Below are positions 1-9,265 of a stretch of 64,000 bases of DNA, one piece after another; position 1 is the first letter of the stretch, and each line of letters starts with the position of its first letter. Source of the stretch: JASBRS01 sp964496495 (GTDB lineage Bacteria > Deinococcota > Deinococci > Deinococcales > Trueperaceae). The translations under genes were made by a program, and so were the position numbers. The stretch is from the NCBI GenBank assembly GCA_964496495.1, contig CAZBZU010000005.1:52767-116766 (forward strand). Reading direction: 5' to 3'. The notes under the pieces were generated by a model that did not search any database, was not told the origin of the DNA, and worked only from the letters and a program-made list of their open reading frames with translations.

Positions 1-58
1 TGGCGGCGCGCCGGAGAGAAACCTCACTGCGGCGCCGCCTCGCGGGGTCCAGGCTGGG

Positions 59-87
59 TCCGAGCCGGCGCAAGGCGCCGACTCGGA
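59..87. terminator. Stem-loop just before the first gene
   Basis: TCCGAG at 59-64 pairs with CTCGGA at 82-87, and CGGCGC at 66-71 pairs with GCGCCG at 75-80, with one mismatch and a three-base loop. It ends a few bases before the Shine-Dalgarno of the gene at 100 and has no T tract. It could end an upstream gene outside the window or be a leader hairpin; the sequence does not decide. Confidence 0.4.
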
Positions 88-99
88 GCTGGAGGAGCC

Positions 100-612
100 A
101 TGCGAGCGCTCGATCGGGCTGCCAGCACGCGCGTGGTGCGCTCGACGCCCGGTACGCGCGGCCGCACCAACGCCGTCGTGATGGTGCTCGTGGCGGTCGC
201 AGCAGTGGCGGGCGTGCTGGCCTACTGGTCGGCCGGCGGCTTCCGGCTGCTGCTGCCGGTAGGTCTGCTACTGGCAGCGGCGGCGACCTGGTCGGGACTG
301 GCAGGGCTCTCCGCGAGCTACAGCGTCGACCTCCGGGGGTTGCACAAGCGCGACCTGTGGGGTAGGCGGTTCGTTCCCTGGTCGCGGGTGACGACGGTGT
401 GGGTCGGCCGCACCCGGCTCGGGGCGTTCAACGTCTTCCTGTTCGTTCGCGGCTCGCTGGTGCCGGTGTTCGTGTACACCTCCATGGTGGGCAACGGCCG
501 GGAGGTGGCCAGGGCGATCATCGAGGCGGCCACGCGGGAGCAGCCGGGCGTGCGGCTCGGCGGCTGGGGCAAGCTGGCGTACGGCGAGCCCCCGTTCGGG
601 ATCTTCGAGTAG
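100..612 (+). CDS. Small membrane protein with a C-terminal PH-like domain, function unknown
   Basis: A 170-residue protein. Residues about 24-43 and 48-70 form two adjacent hydrophobic helices, followed by a soluble stretch of about 95 residues. The order, two helices and then a beta-rich tail with a W-S-R-V motif near residue 95, resembles the bacterial PH-domain (bPH2 or YdbS-like) membrane proteins; that assignment is inference. The ATG follows a good GGAGGAG ribosome site. The next gene on the strand is a cytochrome c about 215 bp away, so there is no clear operon partner. The intervening 613-828 stretch holds no gene I can support. Confidence 0.6.
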   Translation: MRALDRAASTRVVRSTPGTRGRTNAVVMVLVAVAAVAGVLAYWSAGGFRLLLPVGLLLAAAATWSGLAGLSASYSVDLRGLHKRDLWGRRFVPWSRVTTVWVGRTRLGAFNVFLFVRGSLVPVFVYTSMVGNGREVARAIIEAATREQPGVRLGGWGKLAYGEPPFGIFE

Positions 613-828
613 CGACGCACGCGAGGCTGACCGGCTCGATGACCTGGCCGGGCACGGCGACGACCCGACGCGGGCCGCGGGCGGGCGCGGCGGCGTTTGC
701 GCCGGCCTAACCGAAGCTGGCTAGCGTGGCCCTCGGAGGCAACGCATGAGTGACGCACACCGGAGACACGTCTCGGCCGATGACGGCCGCTTCCTGCCCG
801 CGAGCCGGGGCCCCGGCAGGCGCGCCTG

Positions 829-1287
829 ATGCGGCGCGCGACCACGCTCGTGGGCGGACTGGCGGTGGCGGTGCTGGTGGCCGGCCTGGCGCTGGGGCAG
901 GCGGGCCTGCTCGGTCGCTCGGGCGGCGGCAGCGCGAACAGCCAGGCGTCCACGAGCCCCAGCGTCGCCACCGGCGCCGCGCTCTACGCCGCCAACTGCC
1001 AGACCTGCCACGGCGCCAAGGGGCAGGGAGGCAAGTACCGCGGCGTCGGCAGCGAGGCCGCCCGGCGCGGCTTCTCGCGCTTCAAGAGCCTGATCCTCTA
1101 CGGCAGCGAGCGCATGCCCGGCTACCTCAAGTCAGGCCTGTCGACCTCGAACAACCTCGGGACGCTGGGCGCCAACGGCTACCTGGGGAACAGCACGGCC
1201 CCCAGCAACAAGCAGGTCAGCGACCTGCTGGCCTACCTGCAGACGCTGCCCGCACGCGGCGGCAGGGGCTTCGGCGGCGACGATTAG
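829..1287 (+). CDS. Exported monohaem cytochrome c
   Basis: A 152-residue electron carrier of the small class I cytochrome c type. Residues 7-24 are a hydrophobic signal or anchor helix, followed by a Ser/Gly-rich linker. The haem site is C57-Q-T-C60-H61 (CxxCH). M96, in an E-R-M-P-G context typical of the sixth ligand loop, is the likely axial methionine. It should act outside the membrane. The ATG has only a weak ribosome site, but no better start is seen. A Gly-rich tail with two acidic residues ends the protein. No oxidase or dehydrogenase subunit is adjacent, so its redox partner is unknown. Confidence 0.85.
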   Translation: MRRATTLVGGLAVAVLVAGLALGQAGLLGRSGGGSANSQASTSPSVATGAALYAANCQTCHGAKGQGGKYRGVGSEAARRGFSRFKSLILYGSERMPGYLKSGLSTSNNLGTLGANGYLGNSTAPSNKQVSDLLAYLQTLPARGGRGFGGDD

Positions 1288-1295
1288 GATCCGGT

Positions 1296-1332
1296 CGCTC
1301 GGGCGCGGGCCGCACTGGCCCGCTCCCGAGCG
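1296..1332. terminator. Bidirectional hairpin between convergent genes
   Basis: CGCTCGGG at 1296-1303 pairs with CCCGAGCG at 1325-1332, and inside it GGGCC at 1307-1311 pairs with GGCCC at 1317-1321. It lies in the 46-bp gap between the cytochrome c gene and the convergent metalloprotease gene. There is no T tract on either side. Confidence 0.55.
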
Positions 1333-1333
1333 G

Positions 1334-2998
1334 CTACGGCGCCTCGCCCGCGGGCGAGGTGAGCAGGAAGGTGCCGGCACGGACGGTCGCTGCAGACTGC
1401 GCCTCGACCGGGCTGGGGAGGGTGTAGGGATCGGCCTGGCCGAGGTCGACGGTGTAGCCGAGGTCGCCGAGCGACGCGATCGTCATGGCGCTCAACGGAT
1501 CGCTGCCGGGATTCAGCCAGCCGGTCATCAGCTCGTTGCCGAAGATCGCCTCGCGCCAGTGGGAGTCGCGCGTGCCGCTGCCGCAGTTCGAGATGGTGCC
1601 GCCGCTGGCATCGATGCAGTTCTCCACCGGCACGTCGCCGCTGCCGCCGAGGGTGTGCCAGGCGCTGTCGGCGCCCGCCCCGACGAAGCGCGGGTTGTCG
1701 GTCCCGGCACCGGTGAGGAGCGCGCGGTTGTAGTTCCACAGGGTGCCGATGCCGAGCACGTGCCCCATCTCATGCAAGATGGTGAGCTGCAGCAGGTTGT
1801 TCTGCTCGAGGTAGCTGAGGTCGGCGGCGTCGAACATCATCACGCCGTAGACGCTTAGGGAGTCACCGCCGCGAACCCAGCACGGCCCGCCCTGGCCGAG
1901 GATTCCCCCCGAGCCGTCGATGGTGCCGACCCACACGTCGATCCGCAGGTCGTCGATGGTGCCGTTGATGGCGGCGGTGGGCAGGCTGATGGTGCTGCTG
2001 TTGGGAACGTAGCCGCACGCGCCCTGCGGGATCGACACGGGCGTGTCGGGCAGGCCCGCGGTGATGATCTGCCCCCAGCGCGCGGCGGCCGCGTCGAAGG
2101 CGGCCCGCTGGGTGCTGGAGATCGACGACACGAAGTGCAGGTCGATATCGAAGCCCTCGCTGCCGGGGGCCGAGCTGACGGACACGGTGTCGCTGCCGGT
2201 GTTGGCGGCGGCGTCGGCGGCCTGCACGGTGATGGTGTTGCCGCCCGTGCTCAGCCCGCTCACGTTACAGGTGAAGTCCGAGGTGCCGCTGCAGGGCTGG
2301 AAGCTACCGCTGCCGACCCGGTAGGCGACGCTGACGACGCCCACGTTGTCGCTGGCGGTGCCCGTCACCATCACGGCGCCGCCGCCCACGGAGGTGCCGG
2401 CGGCGGGGTTCTGGATCGTCACCGTCGGATCCTGGGTGTCGGGCCCGCTGACGGTCACCTGGACCGTGGCGGTAGCGTTGCCGGCGCTGTTGCTGGCCGT
2501 GAGGGTGTAGCTGGTGGTGGCCGCCGGCGTCACGGCGACGCTGCTCAGGCCGGTGACGTCGCCCACGCCCTGGTCGATGCTCAGGCTGAGCGGCGTGCTG
2601 CCGCTCACGGTCCAGGACAGGGTGGCGCTGCCGCCTGGTGCGATGCTGGCCGGGCTGGCCGAGAAGGCCGTGATGGTGGGGGGTGCCGGGGTGACGGTGA
2701 CGGTCACCTTCCGGCTGGTCGTGCCCCCGGCGTTGCTGGCGCTGAGGGAGTAGCTGGTGGTGGTGGAGGGCGCGACCGTGACGCTGGTTCGTCCGCTCAC
2801 GTCGCCCACGCCGTGGTCGATCGAGAGGCTGATCGAGCCGCTTCCAGTGACGCTCCACGACAGCGTGACGTTGCCGCCGGCCACGCTGCTGGCGGGGCTG
2901 GCGCCGAAGCTGACGATCTTGGGGGGCGTGACGGTGGTGCAGGCCGTGAGGATGAGGGCCAGCGCGAGAGCGGCGAGAAGGGGTGCGACGCGGGTCAT
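1334..2998 (-). CDS. Ig-domain lipoprotein metalloprotease, leishmanolysin (M8)-like
   Basis: A 554-residue predicted surface protease. The chosen ATG at 2998 gives a lipoprotein signal with lipobox L-T-A-C20; a start 26 codons upstream would bury it. Two near-identical Ig-like repeats (about 25-105 and 107-187) and a third Ig-type domain (about 195-275) precede the catalytic region. The zinc site is H409-E-M-G-H413 followed by G-I-G-T-L-W. A distal H480 lies in an S-H-W-R-E context, with F-G-N-E-L-M nearby, which is the third-ligand and Met-turn pattern of bacterial M8-like enzymes. The substrate is unknown; the Ig stalk suggests display at the cell surface. The gene stands alone, convergent with the cytochrome c gene. 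Confidence 0.85.
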   Translation of the reverse strand: MTRVAPLLAALALALILTACTTVTPPKIVSFGASPASSVAGGNVTLSWSVTGSGSISLSIDHGVGDVSGRTSVTVAPSTTTSYSLSASNAGGTTSRKVTVTVTPAPPTITAFSASPASIAPGGSATLSWTVSGSTPLSLSIDQGVGDVTGLSSVAVTPAATTSYTLTASNSAGNATATVQVTVSGPDTQDPTVTIQNPAAGTSVGGGAVMVTGTASDNVGVVSVAYRVGSGSFQPCSGTSDFTCNVSGLSTGGNTITVQAADAAANTGSDTVSVSSAPGSEGFDIDLHFVSSISSTQRAAFDAAAARWGQIITAGLPDTPVSIPQGACGYVPNSSTISLPTAAINGTIDDLRIDVWVGTIDGSGGILGQGGPCWVRGGDSLSVYGVMMFDAADLSYLEQNNLLQLTILHEMGHVLGIGTLWNYNRALLTGAGTDNPRFVGAGADSAWHTLGGSGDVPVENCIDASGGTISNCGSGTRDSHWREAIFGNELMTGWLNPGSDPLSAMTIASLGDLGYTVDLGQADPYTLPSPVEAQSAATVRAGTFLLTSPAGEAP

Positions 2999-3234
2999 GC
3001 GGCGCCTCCGCGTGGCAGGCGGACGTGGGGGCAGCGCTGAGTTCCGCGAGACCGGCGCGGGCACCCGGCCGGGCACGCGACGCTGCGCATGGGAGCCGCT
3101 GGCGTCATAGGGAGCTTCAGTCTACGGGACGCAGCCGGCCGGCGGGGGTACGAAACCCCGCACCCGGCCAGGGGGAGCCTCGCGCACGTCTCGCAGCGAG
3201 CGCGGGCGGGCCGGCCGGCGCGGCGCGGCGGCGC

Positions 3235-4398
3235 TCAGTGCGCCCGGCCGCTGTGCCGGGGATCGTGCCGGAACTCCCCCCAGGCGGAGCTGGCCGGGCC
3301 GCCCGAGGCGCTCGCCAGGGCGTAGAGGTTCTCGTCCCACGAGCCGATGTAGACGGTTCCGTTCGGGGCGATCACCGGTGAGGAGGTGACGAAGTAGTCG
3401 GTCTTGTACCGCCACGCCAGGGTGCCGTCGGGGTGCAGCGCATAGACGTGGAAGTCGTTGGAGCCGACGTAGATGGTGCCGTCGCTGCCCACCGCCGGTG
3501 ACGACGTCACGTAGTTGTCGGTGTGGAAGCGCCAGCGGAGGCTGCCGTCCGGGTTCAGCGCCAGCAGGTCGTGATCCTCGGACCCGACGTAGATGGTGCC
3601 GCCGGCGCCGACGGCGGGGGAGGAGTAGACCAGGTCGCCGGTGTCGTAGCTCCACGCCAGCGCGCCGGCGCTGGTGAGCGCGTAGAGCTTGCCGTCGCTG
3701 GACCCGACGTAGATGGTGCCGCCCGGGCCCACGGCCGGGGACGACAGCACCTCGCCGCCGACGCGGTAGCGCCAGCGGAGGCCGCCGTCCGGCCGTACCG
3801 CGTAGACGGTGGCGTCGTTGGAGCCGACGTACACCGTCCCGTCCGGCCCCACCGCCGGCGAGGAGTAGACGATGTCGCCGGTGGCGAAGCGCCACCGCAC
3901 CTTGCCGTCCGGGCTCACCGCGTACAGATGGTTGTCGTCCGAGCCGACGTAGACGGTCCCGTCCGCGCCGATGGCCGGCGACGAGCTCACCGCGCTGCCG
4001 GCGCGGACCTTCCAGCGCAGCTTGCCGTCGGGGTTCAGCGCGTAGAGGTAGCCGTCGCCCGAGCCCACGTAGATGGTGCCGTCCTTGGCGACGGCGGGCG
4101 ACGAGTAGACGATGTCGCCGGTGCGGAAGGTCCACTTCAGCGCTCCGCCGGGCGTGAAGGCGTAGAGCTGGTTGTCGTCGGAGCCGACGTAGACGGTGCC
4201 GTTCGGCCCGACCGCGGGCGAGGACTGCACCCAGTCGTGCGTCGGGTAACGCCACAGCAGCGTGCCGGGCGCGGCGGCGGCCGCCACGGCCGCGGCGGCC
4301 ATGCCGAGGGTGGCCGCCAGGGTGCCGAAGACTCGTGCCGGCGCGAGGCACAGATGCGGGAGGCGGCGGGATCGAGGTGCAGGAAGGGAGTGGGCCAT
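3235..4398 (-). CDS. Exported PQQ-type beta-propeller repeat protein
   Basis: A 387-residue protein with an N-terminal basic and hydrophobic export signal (residues about 1-43), then eight repeats of about 40 residues. Each carries S-S-P-A-V-G, T-(V/I)-Y-V-G-S-x-D and L-Y-A-L-x-P-D-G-x-L-x-W-R, matching PQQ-like (PQQ_2) propeller blades. The eight blades probably close into a single propeller. There is no catalytic domain, so it is more likely a binding or scaffold protein than a quinoprotein dehydrogenase. The gene is monocistronic by appearance, with a 236-bp gap to the protease gene downstream. Confidence 0.8.
   Translation of the reverse strand: MAHSLPAPRSRRLPHLCLAPARVFGTLAATLGMAAAAVAAAAAPGTLLWRYPTHDWVQSSPAVGPNGTVYVGSDDNQLYAFTPGGALKWTFRTGDIVYSSPAVAKDGTIYVGSGDGYLYALNPDGKLRWKVRAGSAVSSSPAIGADGTVYVGSDDNHLYAVSPDGKVRWRFATGDIVYSSPAVGPDGTVYVGSNDATVYAVRPDGGLRWRYRVGGEVLSSPAVGPGGTIYVGSSDGKLYALTSAGALAWSYDTGDLVYSSPAVGAGGTIYVGSEDHDLLALNPDGSLRWRFHTDNYVTSSPAVGSDGTIYVGSNDFHVYALHPDGTLAWRYKTDYFVTSSPVIAPNGTVYIGSWDENLYALASASGGPASSAWGEFRHDPRHSGRAH
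3330..4260. repeat. Tandem 120-bp coding repeats (propeller blades)
   Basis: The propeller gene is built of units of about 120 bp. The stretch reading GAGCCGACGTAGAnGGTGCC on the plus strand recurs roughly every 120 bp, for example near 3461, 3703, 3940, 4060 and 4180. DNA-level likeness between blades suggests recent duplication or gene conversion. Confidence 0.8.
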
Positions 4399-4462
4399 GC
4401 CGGGCCCAGCCTATCCCGGCGCGCGCCGCGCGCCCGGCGCCCGTGCGGCGAGACCGGCTCGG

Positions 4463-4999
4463 TCACGCGCCCGCGCCACCTGGGGCGCGTCGCGCCCGCG
4501 CGTCCGTCTCCCGGATGAAGGCGTCCTTGCCGTGCACGTAGGCTGCGCGGTCGTCGCCGTGCGTGGCGGCGAGCGAGGCCTTCAGCTCGCCGTAGGCGTC
4601 GGCCCGGTCCGGGTGGGCGATCAGGTAGTCGCGGAAGCCGACGTGACGAGCCGCCTCGCGGTGCCCCTGCACGAAGGCGTGCACGTGCGCCCGGTCCTCG
4701 GCGCCCGGCGCGCCGGCGGCGACCAGATAGCGCCTGCCAGGGATGCCGTTCTCGCCGAGCCAGCGGTAACCGGCGCGCTCGGCCGTGGGCCGTAGCGCAT
4801 CGAGACGGGCCAGGCTGCGAACCTCCAGCAGGACGTCGATGGTGGGCTTGGCGCGCAGGCCCGGCACGGCGGTGCTGCCGACGTGATGCACGGCGAGGAC
4901 CTCGCCCGCCAACAGCGATCGCAGGTGCGCGGCCTCCTCTGCGAAGCGGGCGGGCCAGGAGGGATCGTAGGGCACCAGGGTGACGGCGCACTCGGCCAT
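4463..4999 (-). CDS. GrpB family protein (UPF0157), nucleotidyltransferase-like
   Basis: A 178-residue protein matching the GrpB/UPF0157 family. It has V-x-Y-D-P-x-W-P near residue 10, then the hallmark H-V-G-S-T-A-V-P-G-L at about residues 39-48, then K-P-T-I-D-V-L. This family has a nucleotidyltransferase fold and is sometimes found fused to dephospho-CoA kinase (CoaE). The reaction is not established, and none should be assumed here. The gene follows the aldo/keto reductase gene by 8 bp on the same strand, so the two are probably co-transcribed. Confidence 0.8.
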   Translation of the reverse strand: MAECAVTLVPYDPSWPARFAEEAAHLRSLLAGEVLAVHHVGSTAVPGLRAKPTIDVLLEVRSLARLDALRPTAERAGYRWLGENGIPGRRYLVAAGAPGAEDRAHVHAFVQGHREAARHVGFRDYLIAHPDRADAYGELKASLAATHGDDRAAYVHGKDAFIRETDARARRAPGGAGA

Positions 5000-5007
5000 A
5001 CCCGGCG

Positions 5008-5985
5008 CTACCCCGCCACGGTCTCCTCGCTACGATCGGTCGCCGGCGGCACCGGCGGCGTCAAGGCGCTGAGCTCCGCGCGCGTCTGCGCGCTCATGGC
5101 GTAGTCCGCGGCCGCCAAGGACGGCTCGAGCTGCGCCACGTCGCGCGCCCCGATGATCGGCGCGGTCACGCCCGGCTGGCTGCGCACCCAGGCCACGGCA
5201 AGGGTGGCGGGGTGGACGCCCCGCTCGGCGGCGTAGCGCGTGACCGCCTCGGCGACCTCCAGGTAGCGCTCGCCTCCGTAGCGCGCGGCGTACATCTCGT
5301 TGTCGACCAGACGCCCGCTGTCGGGCCGTCTACCGGTGCCGTACTTCCCGGTCAACAAGCCCCCGCCCAGCGGGCTGTAGGGAACCACCGCCAGGCTCTC
5401 CGCCCGCGCCATCGGCAGGATCTCCACCTCCACCTGGCGCTTCGCCAGGCTGTACATCGGCTGCACCACCTCGAAGCGCGCCAGCTGCTCGCGCGCGCTG
5501 ACGCCCAGCGCCTTCTCGATCTGCCACGCGGCCCAGTTGCTCACCGCGGGGTAGAGGATCAGGCCGCGCTGCACCAGGTGATCCAGCGTCCGCACGGCCT
5601 CGTCGATGGGCGTCAGTGGGTCGAACTGGTGCACGTAGTAGACGTCGAGCCGCTCGGTGCGCAGACGCCTCAGGCTCGCCTCGACCGCGTGCGTGAGATT
5701 ACGGCGCGACAGGCCGCGGTCGTTGGGGTCGTCGCTCATGCGACCGAAGCCCTTGCTGGCGATCACCAGCTCGTCGCGGTGCCCTTGCATCAGCTCGCCC
5801 AGGATGCTCTCGGAGCGGCCGCGCCCGTAGACGTTGGCGGTGTCGAAGAAGTTGACGCCGGCATCGAGGCAGCGGGCGAACATGCGGCCGGACTCGGCCT
5901 CGTCGGCCGTGGTGCCGAAGGACATGGTGCCGAAGCACAGCGACGAGACCTGCACGCCGGTGCGGCCGAGGGTGCGGAGTTCCAT
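5008..5985 (-). CDS. Aldo/keto reductase
   Basis: A 325-residue NADPH-dependent oxidoreductase of the AKR TIM-barrel superfamily. The catalytic tetrad is visible: D48 (F-F-D-T-A), Y53, K78 (I-A-S-K-G) and H119 (Y-Y-V-H-Q). The C-terminal cofactor-binding region has P-I-I-G-A-R. The length is normal for the Tas/YajO-like branch. The carbonyl substrate cannot be told from sequence. The gene lies between an osmC-like gene (25 bp upstream) and grpB (8 bp downstream). Two further AKR genes in the window (8085-9071 and 44547-45560) are divergent paralogues. Confidence 0.9.
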   Translation of the reverse strand: MELRTLGRTGVQVSSLCFGTMSFGTTADEAESGRMFARCLDAGVNFFDTANVYGRGRSESILGELMQGHRDELVIASKGFGRMSDDPNDRGLSRRNLTHAVEASLRRLRTERLDVYYVHQFDPLTPIDEAVRTLDHLVQRGLILYPAVSNWAAWQIEKALGVSAREQLARFEVVQPMYSLAKRQVEVEILPMARAESLAVVPYSPLGGGLLTGKYGTGRRPDSGRLVDNEMYAARYGGERYLEVAEAVTRYAAERGVHPATLAVAWVRSQPGVTAPIIGARDVAQLEPSLAAADYAMSAQTRAELSALTPPVPPATDRSEETVAG

Positions 5986-6010
5986 GCGTCTCCTCTCGAG
6001 GGCGCGGCGA

Positions 6011-6424
6011 TCAGCCGGGGATCGCCACCGCGTCGGCGAGGCTGACGCTCACGCCCTGCCGCAGCGTGTTGTGGATCTCGGCCACGCCGTCGGTATGCGC
6101 CATGAGCGCCTCGATCGCCTCGGTCGAGGCCCGCGCCCACACGCGGGCGCCGTACGACACCGCGCGCGCCGGCTCGCCGGGGCCGCCGAACTCGCCGTCG
6201 GCGGTGACCACCACCTGGGTGAGCTCGATGCCGCGGTGCTCGGCCTCGCGGTAGAGATCGTTACAGTAACAGGTCGCGAGCGCGAGGAGGAGCAGCTCGC
6301 CGCCGTTCACCGTGGAGCCGCCGGCCGGGCTGGCAGGAATGGTGATCTCCTTCTCCTCGCCGTTGGAGAACACCAGGGCGGTGTGGCTCGTCGGTCGGTT
6401 CTCGATCCGGGCCTGTACGCGCAT
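6011..6424 (-). CDS. OsmC/Ohr family protein
   Basis: A 137-residue protein of the OsmC/Ohr fold, a family of thiol peroxidases acting on organic hydroperoxides. The start at 6424 follows a GAGG ribosome site and matches the family N-terminus; an earlier in-frame start would add 29 poorly conserved residues. The G-G-E-L-L-L-L-A-L-A-T-C-Y-C-N-D segment holds the peroxidatic cysteine position. The second, resolving-cysteine region reads G-V-A-E-I-H-N-T-L with no cysteine, so the classical two-Cys mechanism looks incomplete unless the neighbouring cysteine substitutes. It is likely in one operon with the downstream AKR and grpB genes. Confidence 0.8.
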   Translation of the reverse strand: MRVQARIENRPTSHTALVFSNGEEKEITIPASPAGGSTVNGGELLLLALATCYCNDLYREAEHRGIELTQVVVTADGEFGGPGEPARAVSYGARVWARASTEAIEALMAHTDGVAEIHNTLRQGVSVSLADAVAIPG

Positions 6425-6535
6425 GTTGCCTCGCTTCCCCGCTCCGGGGCCGGTGGTCTGAAGGCGGAAGCCCTGGGGGTGGGCAGGTTGCCTCCCGGCC
6501 CGATACCGCATGATGCACCGTGCGGGGGACGGCCA

Positions 6536-7987
6536 TCAGCGACCCCCGTGGCGGCGCAGGACCGAGCGCGCCGCATGGTAGCCGGCCATGCCGTGCACGC
6601 CGCCTCCCGGAGGCGTGGCCGAGGAGCACAGGAACAGCCGGGGATGGGGCGTGGCGTAGGGGTCGAGCCGCAGCGCCGGCCGCGCCAGCAGCTGGCGGAG
6701 GTCGAGCAGGCCGCCGCCGATGTCGCCGCCCACGTAGTTGGCGTTGTAGGCCTCGAGGGCCGGGGCGGTCATGCTGGCGCGAGCCAGGACGCGCGCCGTG
6801 AACCCCGGGGCGAAGCGTTCCAGCTGCGCCTCCACAGGCGCGGTCAGGTCGCCGGCCGAGCCGTTGGGGACGTGGCAGTACGCCCAGGCCACGTGCTTGC
6901 CCGCCGGCGCGCGCGAGTCGTCGAAGCGGCTGGGCTGCGCCACCAGCACGAACGGCGCCTCGGGCAAGCGGCCCGCGGCCACCGCCCGCTCCGCGGCCGC
7001 CACCTCCTCCAGCGTGCCGCCCAGGTGGACGGTGCCGGCCCGCGCGCAGGCGTCCGCCCGCCACGGGATGGGCGCGTCCAGGGCGTAATCGAGCTTGAAC
7101 ACGCCGGGACCGTAACGGTAACGCCTCAGGTGCCGGCGGTAGGCCTCGGGCAGGTGCGCGCCGGCAACACGAAGCACCTCCCGTGGCGTGAGGTCGAGGA
7201 GCACGGCGCGGCTTGGCGGCAGGTCGGCGATATCGTCCACCCGCTCGCCGGCGACCAGCTCGCCGCCGCCCGCGCGGAGCTCGGAGGCCAGCGCCTCGGC
7301 GATGCGCTGCGCGCCACCCGCGGGCAGCGGCCAGCCCACGGCGTGGCCGGCGGCCGCGAGCACGGCCGCCGCGCCGCTGCTGAGGGGTGCCTCCAGCGGC
7401 AGCATGCCGTGCGCCGCCAGCCCGGCCCACAGCGCCCGGGCGGCCTCACCGCGGAACTGCCGGCGCGCGAGGAAGCTGGCCGGGGACAGCGCCCGAAGCC
7501 CGAAGCGCGCCAGCGCCAGCGGCCGCCGCGGCCATCGCAGCGGCGGCCCCAGCACGTCGCGGGCCAGGTCGGGCCAGGCCCGGGCCAGCGGGCCGACGAG
7601 GGCGGCATAGGCATGCTCGTCGAGGAGCGCGTCCGCGCCCAGGCCGGCGGCGGTGGTCGCGAGGTCGCGCTCGAGCGTGGCCGCCCGGGCGCCGTCCAGC
7701 GGATGGGCGGCCGGCGTGGGCGGGTGGATCCAGCGCAGGCCGTGCCGCTCCAGCCCCAGCCCCGTGAACGCGGGCGACCCGGCCCCCAGCGGGTGGACGG
7801 CCGAGCAGACGTCGTGGTGGAAGCCCGGCAGGGTGAGCTCCGCGGTGCGCGTGCCACCGCCGATGGCGTCGGCCGCTTCCAGCACCAGGACCCGCCAGCC
7901 GCGACGGGCCAGCGTCACGGCCGCGGTCAGGCCGTTGGGGCCGGAGCCGACGACCACGGCATCGCGAGGCGCGGCGGAGACGCTCAC
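6536..7987 (-). CDS. FAD-dependent oxidoreductase, phytoene desaturase (CrtI)-like
   Basis: A 483-residue flavoprotein. Residues about 9-40 form the dinucleotide-binding motif V-V-G-S-G-P-N-G-L-T-A-A followed by V-L-V-L-E-A, and the C-terminus carries the second FAD contact (G-G-G-V-H-G-M-A-G). This pattern fits the CrtI/PYROXD2-like amine oxidase-fold family. Many members near carotenoid genes act on carotenoids, but no other carotenoid gene lies close by, so the substrate is open. The plus-strand frame opposite is open for several hundred codons, which is a GC-content artefact. The gene is flanked on the same strand by aldo/keto reductase and osmC genes. Confidence 0.85.
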   Translation of the reverse strand: MSVSAAPRDAVVVGSGPNGLTAAVTLARRGWRVLVLEAADAIGGGTRTAELTLPGFHHDVCSAVHPLGAGSPAFTGLGLERHGLRWIHPPTPAAHPLDGARAATLERDLATTAAGLGADALLDEHAYAALVGPLARAWPDLARDVLGPPLRWPRRPLALARFGLRALSPASFLARRQFRGEAARALWAGLAAHGMLPLEAPLSSGAAAVLAAAGHAVGWPLPAGGAQRIAEALASELRAGGGELVAGERVDDIADLPPSRAVLLDLTPREVLRVAGAHLPEAYRRHLRRYRYGPGVFKLDYALDAPIPWRADACARAGTVHLGGTLEEVAAAERAVAAGRLPEAPFVLVAQPSRFDDSRAPAGKHVAWAYCHVPNGSAGDLTAPVEAQLERFAPGFTARVLARASMTAPALEAYNANYVGGDIGGGLLDLRQLLARPALRLDPYATPHPRLFLCSSATPPGGGVHGMAGYHAARSVLRRHGGR

Positions 7988-8084
7988 GGCTCGAGCCTAG
8001 GGCAGCGCCGCGAGCGGCGCGGTCGGCCGGCGGCGGCCCCTCCAAGGCGCGGCCGGGCGATGGCGGCCGCCGGACGCGCCCCAG

Positions 8085-9071
<987 letters not shown>

Positions 9072-9265
9072 CGTCCCTCCTCCGGCGGACCGCCGCATCG
9101 TGACGGCTGTGAACGCCGCTCCGCTTGGGTTGGCGTGCCTCCCCGACCACTCCATGGTGCGCAATCGCGGCCGCCCGGTGTGTGCCCCCGCGGACGCCGT
9201 CCGGCCCGCTGCCCCCGCCGGGCGGCGCTACCCTCGCCGGTCGCGACGGATGCGACACTGCCGCC

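Noticed and set aside
3330..4260. Regular 120-bp repeat as a CRISPR-like or satellite array
   Set aside because: The repeat is in frame and encodes propeller blades with conserved motifs.
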